Counted from the stretch's first letter, positions 23,770 to 55,620 are shown. The stretch is 64,000 bases of DNA from Ashinkailepas kermadecensis (GCA_034440615.1 JAOTOM010004304.1:1-64000); one strand, 5' to 3'. Made by a program: numbers and translations. Notes: generated from the sequence alone by a model not told the origin.

Positions 23770-24900
23770 GCGACACTACCCCCTTTCTCCCGGGAAAAGA
23801 TGGCAGTTGCCCCTCCCCTGGGTGGTTGTGGAGCCCCCAAGAACCGCACCGTGGTTCTGAAAAAAAAACGCCGGACACCTTAAAAATCCCACTGGGGCCC
23901 CAAAATCCGCACCGGGGCCCCTGAAAATCACATTGAGGACCCAAAAATGTAGCGCCGGAGCCCCCAGTAAATTTCGCTGGGACCTCAAAATCGCACTGAA
24001 ACCCACATCACATTGGTAAATCACATTGGGTGACGCACAAAAAAACGCTCAGTTGACCTCCAAGAATAACGCTGGGGATCCAAGATGTGGGACCGGGGCC
24101 ACCAACAAGTCGCACAGGGGCACCTGAAGATCATGCTGGGAGCCCCAAAAGGTCGGCCCGACACACCGAAATAGCGCTCAGAACCCAAAAAAAGTATCGC
24201 CGGGCCATGACAATCTCGTCAGGGGCCTGAAAAGTCGTGCCAGAGCCACTGAAATTCACGCTGTGACACCAAAAGGTTCCGTGGCCCCTGGAAATCACGC
24301 TGGGGACCAAGAAGTCTCGCCGGGGCCCTTGAAAATGACGCTGGGAGGCCAAACAGACGGGCTGGGTCCTGAAAATCACGCGTGTGGCCCAAAAGATCGG
24401 GTGGGTCCCTAAAATTCATCACTGACCCCAAAAGTTTGACCGGTGCACCTGAAGGTCACGCTGAGGGCCAAACAAGTTGTGTCGGTGTCCTTGCCCTGAA
24501 AATCGCGCTGGAGCTCCAAAACGACGGGTCGGGCCCCGGGATATTGCGTTGGGGGCCTCTAAAGTTCGCGCCTGGGCCCCCGAAAATCACACTAGGGGCT
24601 CAACAGGTCGCGCCGGGGCCCAAAAGGTTCATCGGGACCCAAGCAAATGAAGTCAGGGCAACGAAAAACAATCCGGACATGAAGCATTACTCTGGAGCCC
24701 CAACAATCGCGCCAAAAGCCCGCAAAGCATATTGAACCCCAAAATCGTGTCGAGGCCGATAAAACTCGCACTGGGGATCCAAACAAATAACGCCGCCGGG
24801 GCTTAAAATCACACTGGGACCAAAACAAGTCGCGTTGCAGCCCTCGAAAATCATACTGGGGGCCCAACAGGTCGCACAGGGGCACCAAAAGTCGCAGCTG
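23770..24900. repeat. Degenerate 21-bp array, A-tract / CGC / GGGGCC type
   Basis: Between 24,120 and 24,650 successive units alternate between a CTGAAAATCACGCTGGG form and an AAAAGTCTCGCCGGGGCCC form, so the higher-order period is about 42 bp. Because the period is a multiple of 3, long open frames of heptapeptide-like repeats appear on both strands; I treat them as artefacts. Confidence 0.75.
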
Positions 24901-25039
24901 CCCTACAAAAAAAAATTATTACCCGGGATATCACTCTGGGGTCTGACAAATCAAAAGAATAATTAAACTTTTTTTTAAAATAAATAAAAAGAACTTTGGA
25001 AAAAATCGCGTCAGTGGCCACCAACAAAAACCATCGGCC

Positions 25040-26730
25040 ATCGGGTGCCATCGGCTGAAAAAAAAACTCGCCGAGCAGACACAATGACGAACCAAAGGGG
25101 GAAATGCTTAAATCTCGCTGGGATTCCAGCTAAGTACAACGCGCCCCGCGAACTCCCAGCGGGCCCCCAAATATCGTGTTCGGGACCAAAATGCCTGTCG
25201 TTAGTCACAAAACTTTGTGTTGGGGCAGCAAAAACTGCCGTCGGGATCGCAAAAATTGGCGTCGAGGGTCCCAAATAAGCACGGTGTTGCCCGAAAATCG
25301 CATTGTGACCCGAAAAAGAACAAGCCGGAACGCTCAAAATAAGGTGTGATTAAAAAAAAAACACATGTCTGAGCCTAGAACATGGCTCTGGAGCCCCAAA
25401 TATAGCACCAAATGCCATCAAAAATTTCGCAAGGCCCCGAAAAAAAACGTACTGAAGCTTGAAAAATCACGACGGGACGCAAAGGTATGGCGTCGGGGGC
25501 TTAAATAATCAGGTCGAGCTTCGGACACAAAATCAGAAGAGGCCCAAAAATCGCGCCGAGCGCAGAACACTGGCGTCGGGTCCCCAGAACCACGCACCTG
25601 GGCCTGAAAAGTCGCGCCGGGATCCCGAAAAGGCACCGGGCCCTCCAAAGTGCATCGAGTCCCGCAAAAAAGCGACAAGGCCTTCAGACATGCGTTGCAT
25701 CCCTAAAAAAACACACCGGGAGCTCTAAAAGAACACAACGGAGACCCTCAAAGCACACCGGGGCCATGCGATTACATGTGGGCTTCAAAAAGAGACTGGG
25801 GCTCGTAAAAAGCGACCTGGACCTGAAAAAGAACAAAAATACCGGACACTAAATAAACACATCAGTGTGTCGAAAACGAGCCGGTACCTAAGAAAATTCA
25901 TCGTTGCACAAAAAAAAAACAACAAAACCTTTACAAGAGCCGGGGTCTCAAAAGTGTGCCAGGCCCTTATCAAAAATTGGCTGGAGCCCTAAAACACATC
26001 CGTAGACGAAGACAAACTAAACGGATCCAAAAACGAACACCGAGCCAGTGCCTCGGTTCGGTAGCCAACCTGGCATATTTAACCAAAGAGATGATGTGCA
26101 TGAAAGCTCAGCGGACATACGGATTTCTTAACCACCAGAAAATGTGGAAAGAAGAGCAGTAATCATCGAATTTAATTTATCGAATTTTCCCAGCAAACAC
26201 CCGATGCGAAGCATTCGACCGCGTAATGTATGACGCAAGACATGTGGTAGCAATTAGCAAATCGTAGGAGGCCCAGCAGAAACCGTAGAATCGCACGAAG
26301 TGTGGCGAATGCGCCGAATGCGCAAGGCGGGCGTACACGTGCACGAACGTTGGCTCGGCGGCGACCGGGCGGCATGACTGCAATGTCTGAAAATATGATT
26401 TTTTTTGCATTTTTAAGTGATTAGTGTAGGTGTAACTTCGGCAGTCTGAGGTGACTTACCAAGGGATACCAAAAGAAAAACCATCGAACGGGGATGGGGA
26501 GTAAGGGTTGAAATCCGGTGACTCAGAGACAATGGTGATATATTGGGCTCCCTCCACAGGACAATTAAGTTGGTCACTATTTATATTATTTCAAATACAA
26601 ATAAAAAGGACCATTTTGAAACATAGTTGTCGAATTCCGGTGCCTTTAAACCAAACGTAGTGGTAGGCTGGGCTCCCTCCGAATCCGTTTGCCCCCTCCC
26701 ATTACGCAAATCCTAGGTACGCTACGGGGG
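25040..26730. repeat. Dispersed array-bearing repeat, copy B
   Basis: Same order as copy A: CTAAGTACAACGCGCC at 25,129 (copy A 4,802), CATGCGTTGC[AG] at 25,689 (5,466), ACACATCCGTAGAC at 25,994 (5,767), CCTCGGTTCGGTAGCCAA at 26,052 (5,822), GTAGCAATTAGCAAA at 26,246, and GTACGCTAC at 26,718. Divergence is substantial but collinear across array and tail. Confidence 0.75.
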
Positions 26731-27274
26731 AATAGGGTTTAGGATTAGGTTTGCGCCGAAGGTTGGCCTCCCCAAACAGGTGGGCTAGATCCACCAGCAA
26801 CGCCATATTATGCTGATTAGGGATGCGCATGAAATCCCACCTAGTGAAAATTCCTTAGAGGAGGCCCTGGCAGAGGCCGAATTCTCCATCCCACACCCAT
26901 GCTCGTTATGTGAGGGACCCTGCGGCGCGCGTGTAAATCAACTCTGTCCTCAATTATGTTTGTATGCTAGATTTAGGTCACTTAATCTGCTGACAGGATA
27001 CATTTGCATATGATGTGATGCTAAGATAAATATGAAAATACAATCACATGTCTAGAAGACCAGGTTATCACCTAGAGGGTAGAATATTGCAATAAAATGG
27101 AAATAAAAATTGATTTTTTCAATACAAAATTGGAGAACAAAAATTGGGGAGATGTGGGGACATCGACAAGACCATCGGCGGGACCATCAGCGGGGCAATC
27201 GACGGGGCCGTCGGCGCTCTCACTCCGATCGGAGCCCGCAGCTTTATGCTGTTTACTGCATGCCCATTTGTGTT
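26731..27274. other. No recognisable feature
   Basis: AT-rich, with a TCGGCGGGACCATCAGCGGG-type short repeat at 27,165-27,215 (three to four GACCATCGGCGGG-like units). Confidence 0.4.
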
Positions 27275-27370
27275 TGATACTTGGGGGGGAAATTAACTAT
27301 TGGAGGGAAAAAATTTAGCATTGGGGGCATATGCCCCTCCAAAAGTATACAAAACAACACCCCTGTCTCC
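27275..27370 (+). repeat. Short dispersed repeat around GGGGGCATATGCCCCTCC
   Basis: AATTTAGCATTGGGGGCAT, then ATGCCCCTCCAAAAGTATAC, recurs at 54,165-54,225; a weaker relative is near 34,372. Probably the end of a transposon family; no partner end was identified. Confidence 0.45.
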
Positions 27371-27420
27371 AGCCATGGTTGCCAGACAGGCGGGTCAGGT
27401 CAGGGTGCAAAAGCGAGTCC

Positions 27421-27584
27421 AAGAGGAAGGGGGGGGGCGAAGGTGACCCTCCTTAGTACTCAAGAGAGTACTGGCAGTCCCAAGTGTACCCGGCCCCTCG
27501 AAGAGGAAGGGGGGGGGGGCGAAGGTGACCCTCCTTAGTACTCAAGAGAGTACTGGCAGTTCCAAGTGTACCCGGCCCCTCGAA
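27421..27584. repeat. Tandem duplication, about 82-bp unit x2
   Basis: AAGAGGAAGGGGGG, then GTGACCCTCCTTAGTACTC, then GTACCCGGCCCCTCG occurs twice in succession with one base difference outside the G-run. Confidence 0.85.
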
Positions 27585-27599
27585 GTTTTCAGCGGAAGT

Positions 27600-28340
27600 C
27601 CGCTGACTGGAAACGGCGCCAACAGTCGGCTCTGGGCCGTCCGAGCACGACCCTTATTTGTCAGCAAAAGGCACCCTCCGACCCAGAGTAGTGCCCGTCC
27701 GGGAGGTTGGTCGAGTGCACCCCATCGACATTTTATAGACCAAGAGACGCTCCTCTGGGAACATTTCCGTAGCCAAGAAGAGGGGACGAAGGGAGCAGCC
27801 GCCGCCCCTGGAGGATCCGAGGGGCTCTCCAGGTGACCGTCTCAAGTCGTAGGCACTGGGGGGGCGCAAGGCCCCCTGGGCCGACATGAAAGGCCCGTGG
27901 ACCGACGAAAGGGGCCCATGCTGAAGGAGAAGATCCCAGTCCGATGAAGAGGGCCCCGAGTCAACTGAGAGTGCCCATGGGCAGATGATGAGGGCCCGGG
28001 GCTGGGCCAATGTGAAGGGCTTCTAGGTCGACAGAGGTGCCCCGGATAGTTGGACGGCCCGGAGCTAACGGAGGGATCCCGAGCCAACACGAAAGGTCCC
28101 TGTGCTGACGGCGGGCCCAAGCCGAAGAAAGGGCTCCTGACTGGATGGAAGGGGCCGAAGCTTTTGAAAAGAGTCTAGGAGCTAAGATATCGTGGAGAGC
28201 CATCAATGCTGTCAGTGAATAGAAATATCCCCTAAAAGCTGGAGAGGGCCATGAGGGGTGAAGAGAGCCAGAGTGCCAGAGAGGTCTCCTGAAGGCGGGG
28301 AAGCTCCTAATAAGGAGGAACAAAATCAGCAAGGCTCGTC
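27600..28340. repeat. Degenerate 21-bp array, GGGCCC / GAxGAA type
   Basis: Units such as GGACCGACGAAAGGGGCCCAT and TCCGATGAAGAGGGCCCCGA repeat at 20-22 bp from 27,860 to about 28,150 and decay to the right. Same period and GGGCCC core as the other arrays, but a different intervening sequence. Confidence 0.7.
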
Positions 28341-28384
28341 TGAGCCTTCTGGCCATGATACACATTCATCCTGAAAAGGTGTCG

Positions 28385-28820
28385 TCAGACTGTCCCAGCA
28401 GTCACCACCACCTCAGCGGCGGCGGCGGCCCGTGGCCACGGCCGCCCTAGAGGTGACGACCGCCCAAGCAGCAACATCCGCCCCAGTGGCCTGATAACAG
28501 CTGCCCCGGCAGCCATGGTCGTTCCAGCGATGCCGAAAAGACAGCCCAGCTGTGGTGATGGCCGATTCCCTTCGGACCGAGGTGACATCGATAAAAAACT
28601 GCAGGATGCCATGTGTTGGGTTAGCCTGGATAGCTGGCCAGGGCTGTTGCTATATCTTCTCCAGTCCATAATCCCTGCACTTATTTTCCCCGATGGCATT
28701 AATCTCATTTTGAGGAAGTATGAAGGTGCTGAAAAGGCACAGCAATATGGGCCCATCCGTATCATGAACACCCTGTCTATCAAATTATTTCTGAACTTAG
28801 CGGATAACAGAAAGAAGTAA
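28385..28820 (+). other. Unassigned GC-rich block and 101-residue frame
   Basis: 28,385-28,560 is GC-rich with a (GGC)n run; an open + strand frame (28,515-28,820) follows. I recognise no domain, no splice-supported structure and no repeat partner. The hydrophobic middle (GLLLYLLQSIIPALIF) is the only notable property. It could be chance. Confidence 0.2.
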
Positions 28821-28951
28821 TTGTGTTCACGGAGATTAGCAATTGCATTTTTATCCAAGATAACAATAATCATGCGTTCATTAGAGATGTGCTATTTTCC
28901 CTTGATTTCCGGTAATAGGTTTTCTTTCGTTGGTTGTTGTCGCCAGCTAAA

Positions 28952-29020
28952 TGGGTTGTTTTTATCGTTATTACCGGACTGATTGGGTTGTTTTTATCGT
29001 TACTACCGGACTGATTGCAG
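28952..29020 (+). repeat. 32-bp direct repeat x2
   Basis: GGGTTGTTTTTATCGTTA followed by TTACCGGACTGATT (second copy CTACCGGACTGATT) occurs twice back to back. Confidence 0.85.
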
Positions 29021-29209
29021 GACTTGCATTAGCCACGCCAGCGAGGTGTGCCTTGTTTTCCTAGGTATTTAACCATATTGGCCTATATTTATGTATGCAT
29101 ATATATATATATGTATTAAATATGCAGACCGTTTCAGTACTACATCGTACTTTCCTCAGTGCATTCGAGTTGCATTATGTGTTCGCAACACTCGCTAATA
29201 AAGCAAATC

Positions 29210-29690
29210 ACGACAAGCTGAAAATCGTGCGACTAGGACACCTCCGATGAGGCACAGCTAACTAATAACGTTGCGAATAATCTTAAAGTTTTATATGTTT
29301 TCTGATCTCATCAGGAAGCCCGCAAAATTTTCCCCAGCCGACCCTATGTTAGCCTGCAGAAGGAGAACAAACTTAGCGGATACATTGGTGGATGGAAAAA
29401 CAGGAAGGATAATGTACGGGACTCAGAACCAGGTACAACATTATGGAGAAGAAAAAAATGTTGCGCCTGGTTTTGAGTCCCGTACACTATCCTTCCTGTT
29501 TTTCCATGCACCAATGTATCCGCTAGGTTTGTTCTCCTTCTGCAGGCTAACATAGAGTCGGCTGGGGAAATATTTTGCAGGCTTCCTGATCAGATCAGAA
29601 AACCTATAAAACATTAAGATTATTCGCAACGTTATTAATTCGTTGTGCAAAATCTGAGGTGTCCCAGTCGTCCCTCATGTGTGAAGGAGT
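29210..29690. repeat. Long hairpin: 220-bp inverted repeat with about 20-bp spacer
   Basis: Arms at about 29,212-29,435 and 29,455-29,690. Mirrored blocks include ATAATCTTAAAGTTTTATA, GCCTGCAGAAGGAGAACAAA, GTACGGGACTCA and CTAGGACACCTCCGATGAGG. The outer ends are more diverged than the inner part. The right arm runs directly into the Penelope-like fragment, so the arms are probably two opposed copies of the same element region. Confidence 0.85.
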
Positions 29691-29945
29691 TGATGCGTGT
29701 GGAAAGAAAGTGGGAAGACCTACTATAGGCTGTACATCTCTAATGTCGTGTATGAAGTGCTCTGCAAAAAGTGTGATTTTTTATGTGGTAGAAACAGGGG
29801 AAAATGATATACCAGTGTCCAAGATCACTTGTCCATTCGGTGTAAAAGAGGAAAAGCTTCCTGTGAATAAACACTTTAACGGACCTTACCACGATCGATC
29901 GAAGATTTCGGTATAGTTGGGCTAAAAGTGTTTGGGACACAAATG
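29670..29945 (+). pseudogene. Penelope-like element fragment, GIY-YIG endonuclease region
   Basis: The + strand frame contains CTSLMSCMKCSAKSVIFYVV followed by ETG, then LPVNKHFNGPYHDRSKISV. In Penelope-like elements the GIY-YIG domain has a C-x2-C pair, YVGETG, and P-V-x-x-HFN-x3-H with a following D. Here GETG reads VETG, the segment between is short, and a stop follows KISV. It is a degenerate remnant; no reverse transcriptase is found upstream. Confidence 0.5.
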
Positions 29946-29949
29946 TGTT

Positions 29950-31480
29950 TACAGACAGTAACGGGAAAACCGATTGATCAGCATATTTGGAACGGAGTCC
30001 AAACTAGAGAAAAAATCAACATTCTAGTTTTTTCTCCAAGGGTTGAAAATTTTGAGTGTTTAATTTTTTTCAATTTTATATCTAATATGTAGAGTGGAAC
30101 GAGAAACGTTGCTTTAAGTCAACTTTCCCTCATAAAAAGTGCTTACTTTAGTCAGAATCTTCGATTTTAGTCCTAATGGTCAAGTATACAAAACAAATAC
30201 GTAATCAAAAGGGAAAAAATATAATTTTCCTCTGGTGCGTTTTGTTGCGTCCCTAAGGAGCATTCAAGGAGCAAACGTTGAATGTTTCATTCAAATATCT
30301 CTATCCATTATTAATGGATAAAGATATTTGAATGATATTATTATTGATTGGGCATATATCCATTATTGAGAATGGAATGAATCATGTTCAAGCTCCATAT
30401 GCATGTGGTTTTGCCATTGGTGGTGTGTACAAACATCAGTATGACCATGCAATTGTTGTTTAGTGGCTTAGCATATTTTTTTCAGACATTCTGGTTTAAA
30501 ATGCATCAGCATCAGCTAATCCCAACATTTTATGATGTAAGCTGAACTTCCACAGTGGAGGGAAATCCAGCTAGTTTGTTTTTTTTAACACAATTTTCAA
30601 TTTTGCAGCAAAAAGTGGAGAGTCAGTCCGCTATCTAATCCAAATCTATTTCTTTTCAGTACAAAATGTGCTGGTTAACATGAATGTTTCTATTTAGCAT
30701 GGTATTTTTCATTTTTCCCTTTAGCTTTATTATCAGCATGAAATAGCATAGGTTATTTGGGGGGGCAAATCAACATGGGGGGAGATCAACATGGGTGGGG
30801 CCATGGCCCACACAAAAGGATGCAAATTGACGCCCCTGTCCATTAACGCATGATGACTGGTTGAACATTTTTTTGGAGGTGAACTTACTTGACCTTGACT
30901 AACTCGTTGATCGTAGATGACCTTGCGTCAACATCTTCACACATGCCAAATTGATGTGGAAAAAGGTGTGCTAAATTTTGGCGTGCTGTCGCGAGCCGCT
31001 TTTTTCACTGTCCGCGGACAACCTCAGGTGGGGGAGGGTAATATGACCGCCCCCATGGCGGTCTAACTTTGCCCTCCCCCCCCCCCCCGGGTTAACTTTG
31101 AGTTTTATTATGCATCAGTTATTTGATCACATAGAGCATGTCTCATATTTGTTGCATCATCATATTTGAGCATATTTATCTCCAAAGCGCATGTCCATAT
31201 GGTGATGAATTATCAGCTGGCGTGCCGTTATGGCCGATTTCATGCCGACATATGAGGTCGAAGGTAAGATCAGTTCATGAAGGATGCAAGTTTTATGAAT
31301 GTTATTGCTATGAAAAGTCCAAGGCAGTGCAATTTACCGGATTGTGCGGCCTCGAGTTTGGGGAGTTCATGAATACCAAATAAGACTGCTGCATAACCAT
31401 GACTTAAACAGCCGACCCGATGAATTTAAATAATTGCAAAATGGAACAAAAGTACCTACGCTTAAAAAACATCCATGATT
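29950..31480. other. No gene; one perfect hairpin
   Basis: AT-rich. At 30,287-30,338 TTCATTCAAATATCTCTATC is mirrored by GATAAAGATATTTGAATGA around an ATTAAT centre. Near 31,020-31,095 G-runs and C-runs flank a GACCGCC...GGCGGTC palindrome. A frame at 31,138-31,383 has no recognisable motif. Confidence 0.5.
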
Positions 31481-31619
31481 TTTTTTGTGTTATGCACATT
31501 CGTTATCTGCATATGCTACGCTTTCGAATGGCATGTCTCGTCTTCTGAGTCTTCGGGGCCCATTCAACAAACCATGAAGCCCGGATAACGCCAGCGTGAC
31601 TGGCAGTTCTGGAACTCCC

Positions 31620-31760
31620 GAGTCGCCGAGTCGGCAGGGGAAGGGGAGGGGGAACTTAACAGATATGCGTAGCACGTGATCACCGGCCAAGGTCGCCCTG
31701 CTCAGACCAGCGCACTGCCTTCGCCCAGCCGCAGCCGCAGCCACAGCCGCAGCCGCCGCG
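31620..31760 (+). promoter_or_regulatory. Putative 5' flank / 5' UTR of the epoxide hydrolase gene
   Basis: GC-rich sequence directly upstream of the start codon, with an E-box-like CACGTG at 31,673-31,678 and a (CAGCCG)n run at 31,728-31,758. The ATG context GCGATGG (G at -3 and +4) is favourable. The transcription start is not visible and no convincing TATA box was found, so promoter assignment is inference. Confidence 0.3.
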
Positions 31761-52276
<20,516 letters not shown>

Positions 52277-52289
<13 letters not shown>

Positions 52290-52450
52290 CGGCCGCGGCG
52301 AACAGTGACGGCAGCGGGGGACAGTTCGTGCCGTGGCGGTCCAATGTCGGCGGACGGCTCGTGCCGTGGAGGTCCAATGTCGGTGGACGGCTCGTTCCGT
52401 AGCGGTTCAATGTTCAGTGTCGGCGGACGGCCTGTGCTTTAGCGGTCCAA
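52277..52450. repeat. Minisatellite starting across the stop codon
   Basis: CGGCGAACAGTGACGGC, which includes the TGA stop, is duplicated 19 bp on (52,277-52,293 and 52,296-52,312). A separate unit of about 34 bp, GTGCCGTGGCGGTCCAATG with CGGCGGACGGCTC, then repeats about four times to 52,450. Confidence 0.85.
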
Positions 52451-52597
52451 TAGATGGATGACATTGCATAGGTCGACAACGTCGTCAGAGACGATGGACA
52501 GTAGCAGCTGCTGCCGCCGCATCGTCACGGAGACGACTCACACTGAGTTAGTTATTTGAGTTTTAGGGTGCCTCGACCAAAATACGACTCACACTTA

Positions 52598-52905
52598 CGT
52601 CACGGAGACAACCCAATCTAACGTCACGGAGACGACCCATACTCTGACGTCACGGAGACAACCCAATCTAACGTCACGGAGACGACCCACACTCCGACGC
52701 CACGGAGACAACCCAATCTTACGTCACGGAGACGACCCACACTGACGCCACGGAGACAACCTAATCTAACGTCACGGAGACGACCCACACACTGACGCCA
52801 CGGAGGCCACCCACCCTGGCGTCACGGAGACAACCCACACTGATGTCACGGAGACAACCCACACTGATGTCACGGAGACGACCCACACCCTGACGTCATA
52901 GTGAC
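52598..52905. repeat. 25-bp minisatellite, about 12 units
   Basis: Unit CGTCACGGAGACRACCCA followed by CACTGA or ATCTAA. The two forms (GACGAC and GACAAC) alternate over much of the array, giving a 50-bp higher-order period. Lies in the presumed 3' UTR or just downstream. Confidence 0.95.
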
Positions 52906-52984
52906 GACTTACGGTGTATAACATACGGTCATGATGTGACCATGATAACGGTGATGACGCTTACCAAGGACCTACGAATGCAAA

Positions 52985-53080
52985 CAAATAAATAGACCAC
53001 ATGATTACCCAATAAATAGACCAAATAAATAGACCACATGATTACCCAATAAATAGACCACATGATTACCCAATTGAACT
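52985..53080 (+). terminator. Candidate poly(A) signals within a 26-bp direct repeat
   Basis: Four AATAAA hexamers (52,987, 53,011, 53,024, 53,048) sit in repeats of AATAAATAGACCACATGATT with ACCC. About 700 nt after the stop codon, the first cluster on this strand after exon 4. Use as the actual 3' end is inference. Confidence 0.4.
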
Positions 53081-53319
53081 GTCTGAGCATGCCCATTGTA
53101 TCAGTGTTACAATAATGGTTTTTCGTTAGGTGTGATATGTCGAAACAAGTATAGTAGGAGGTCGAAATTGTCTATGGAAGCGATGTCGCTGAACACGTTC
53201 TTCCAACACAACGTTCATCCAACAGCGTACTCATACGTGTACCTTTTTCGCGTGTTGCCTGATACCTAACTTAGTGATAACTATTTTAACGATAACGATA
53301 GAAAATGTCTATGCTTACC

Positions 53320-53710
53320 AACTGATATTGTATGGCAGACCACATCATAGGTAATCCTCTTACCTGGAATTGTGTTAAGAGATGTTCTCAATTGTGTTAG
53401 AGATGTAAGTGCATCATGATCAGCAATGGCGAGTATGAGCATGATACTTATCAGCGAGATTCATAGTTCATATTGAATTGATTGAATTAATTCATATTGC
53501 ATTTTCTTTTGTCAAACGAAGGTGACAATTTTATTTCCACCATCAAATAACTTATCAGCGAGATACTGATAGAAATTAGACATCAAGGCATCACAAAGAC
53601 TCATCAAGTAGCACCAGTCGCCACTTCTCTGGAAGGGATGTCCATTCAGTGGTCAGAAAGTGATATATTCAACCTAATTTCACGAATAATGTAGAACTGC
53701 ATTGCATTTG
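53320..53710 (+). repeat. Dispersed repeat R1, copy c, with inserted sequence
   Basis: AACTGATATTGTATGGCAGA, GAGTATGAGCATGATACTTA and GATATATTCAACCTAATTTC with ACGAATAAT follow copies a and b. Between 53,460 and 53,560 about 100 bp of unrelated AT-rich sequence is present, flanked by TTATCAGCGAGAT (53,448 and 53,551), which looks like a target-site duplication. Confidence 0.65.
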
Positions 53711-54160
53711 CACTCCATTGTACGTTGTGTGAATACACGTGCAATCCGCCACTACCACCGCACGTGTAACTATTTTGTTTGATACGAGGGGCCCTTTTGC
53801 ATGCCGATGGCCTTGGCTTTAGATAACGGCCCCGTGACCCGATAAAGCAGTGATAACACAATATGGCGCGTGGGCGATACGCTCAGTAAAGTGTGCTACG
53901 GCGATTTGATTATATCACATGTGAATAAGACATTCTCCAGCTCTGTGAATCAATTCATCGATGTAAACGAGCATTGTTGTCGGAATTTAGTGTATAAGGA
54001 GTATCGTATCATATGTCATAATATGATGGTAACATTAAGTTCAGTTAGGACAAATTGAGGCTAAATCACGACATTAGAAGATCTTGTCTGCGTACTCGAA
54101 AAAGTGCTGAGCGGGGAACGGAGCCGTGAAGGGGGCGCTCTGAAGATGTCCGACTCAACT
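53711..54160. other. Nothing recognised
   Basis: Intergenic sequence between the convergent genes; short frames without motifs. Confidence 0.4.
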
Positions 54161-54230
54161 TTCGGCGGGCATAATTTAGCATTGGAAGGGCACGTGCCCC
54201 TCCAAAAGTATACAAAGTGACACACGTGTG
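54160..54230 (+). repeat. Short dispersed repeat (partner of 27,275-27,370)
   Basis: CATAATTTAGCATTGGAAGG and GTGCCCCTCCAAAAGTATAC match the copy near 27,310-27,350. Confidence 0.45.
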
Positions 54231-54990
54231 CACAATAATCGAAGAAATTGAACAGACTTGCGCCGTTGCTAAGGAAGCTTTTCGCCTCCAAGTGGCAACC
54301 ACACTTCTGCTCCAATGTCACTGGCATGACGTATCGGTAACTAGATGCATGCACATTTCACAGCGTCCCAGATGGAGACACGGGGCGACACGCCAATGGC
54401 GGACTGTACTGTCGTTCTGGCCAACAGCCGGTTGCAAAAGGGTGGACACTCAACATGCAGTTTATGGCCATCGACAGTTCTGGCAGGCATCTAACACTGC
54501 AGCAGTCACACACATCCTTCGTTCCGAGTCTACAGTCAGCGCACCCGGTCTGGCACAACAATTACAGCTCACATCACGACGCAATAGCAGGTAGAGTGAT
54601 CGCTTGGTCTCAACGGAATCCATCTGACGACTGTTATACAGCATCCTAGCAGAACCACATGGGTAAAGGCTGGGTCAAGGAGAAGGAATACTAGTTTTGT
54701 CCACATGGATAGGGCTGAATGTGATAGGGTTTGGGTTCTCAAACCCAAATCGATTGCATTGCCGGGGCTCCAAAGAGGATGGAGGGACTTGAAGCTGGTG
54801 GGCTGGGATGCATCGCGCCAGGAAAAGTTGACGTACCTGCGGAACGCGAAGAAACACAAGAGTGGGCTTTCGTTGACCTGAGAAGCTACCTCAACACATC
54901 AATACGTCTCGTGGACATTAGTACTGCCCAATAGCCGATAGCGTGCAAAACATTACATAGCAATACGTGCGTATAGTCAGACATCCCATC
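54231..54990. other. Unassigned intergenic sequence
   Basis: Several overlapping frames of 60-125 residues exist on both strands (54,217-54,594 is longest) but none carries a motif I recognise. Confidence 0.35.
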
Positions 54991-54995
54991 GTCCG

Positions 54996-55046
54996 GCATA
55001 CACATACACACACATACACACATACACACACACACACACACACACC
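54996..55046 (+). repeat. (CA)n microsatellite
   Basis: CACATACACACACATACACA grading into a pure CA run. Confidence 0.95.
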
Positions 55047-55059
55047 TGCCGGCCCTCAG

Positions 55060-55496
55060 ATGAGCAACCTGGCGAATATGTGTCGCCCCGCCCTCACTGG
55101 ACGCGCAGTGCTAGGCGGCCGGTCCCCAAATCACAGTCGACTGGGCAACACTCGGGCCTGAGACGTCGGCTCGGTGTACCTCCGCAACACCGGAGACCGG
55201 TCCGGCCCTGGCTGGCGCCACCGCTCCCTGTGCCACGTCATCGGCCCCTGTGTGACGTCACCGTCACGTCCGTGTCCGCCTCGGGCCATCCGGGCGCTGC
55301 TGCAGGTGACCATGGCGTCTGAAGTGCCGTGGCAATTGTCTGACCATCGAGAGATGAGACTTCGGTCGGCGGCGACGACGGCGGCGGCGGTGGCGGATGG
55401 GTGCCCCCCCCCCAGGGGACCCAGCAGTCTGTGCTGCCATTAAGTCTGACAAGTCCGGCCGTGGTGGCAGTGGCCGCGGCCGCGGGTCCGACGCCG
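55060..55496 (-). other. GC-rich 3' flank of SMYD5 (presumed 3' UTR)
   Basis: Immediately downstream of the SMYD5 stop on the - strand; GC-rich with (CGG)n at 55,370-55,395. No AATAAA was found on the - strand within this stretch, so the 3' end is not placed. Confidence 0.35.
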
Positions 55497-55620
55497 TCAG
55501 CAGTCCTCCCCGCCGTCCTGCTCCTCCTCCTCCTCGTCCATGTCCTCCTCGCTGGTGACGTCTGGCTGATGGGCCTCGGCCAGGCACCGCTCACACTGGC
55601 AGTTGAACAAGTAGTTGCTC
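55497..55620 (-). CDS. SMYD5: SMYD5 terminal exon
   Basis: 124 nt. Acceptor TGTTTCACAG. Encodes (R)[16 protein letters not shown], then [10 protein letters not shown] and a Glu-rich end, then TGA. The post-SET cysteine cluster CxCxxC is intact. It is separated from the previous exon by 6.5 kb of repeat-filled intron. Confidence 0.92.

Noticed and set aside
23678..26000. Many 60-120 residue frames with heptad-like GP-x-x-x-F patterns
   Set aside because: A 21-bp period gives 7-residue repeats in any frame; both strands are equally open and stops are frequent.
52598..52905. CRISPR-like regularly spaced repeat
   Set aside because: Units are directly adjacent without unique spacers; an ordinary minisatellite in a eukaryotic 3' flank.
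54217..54860. Overlapping frames of up to 125 residues, possibly a transposase remnant
   Set aside because: I could not identify any catalytic or DNA-binding motif in either strand, so no call is made.
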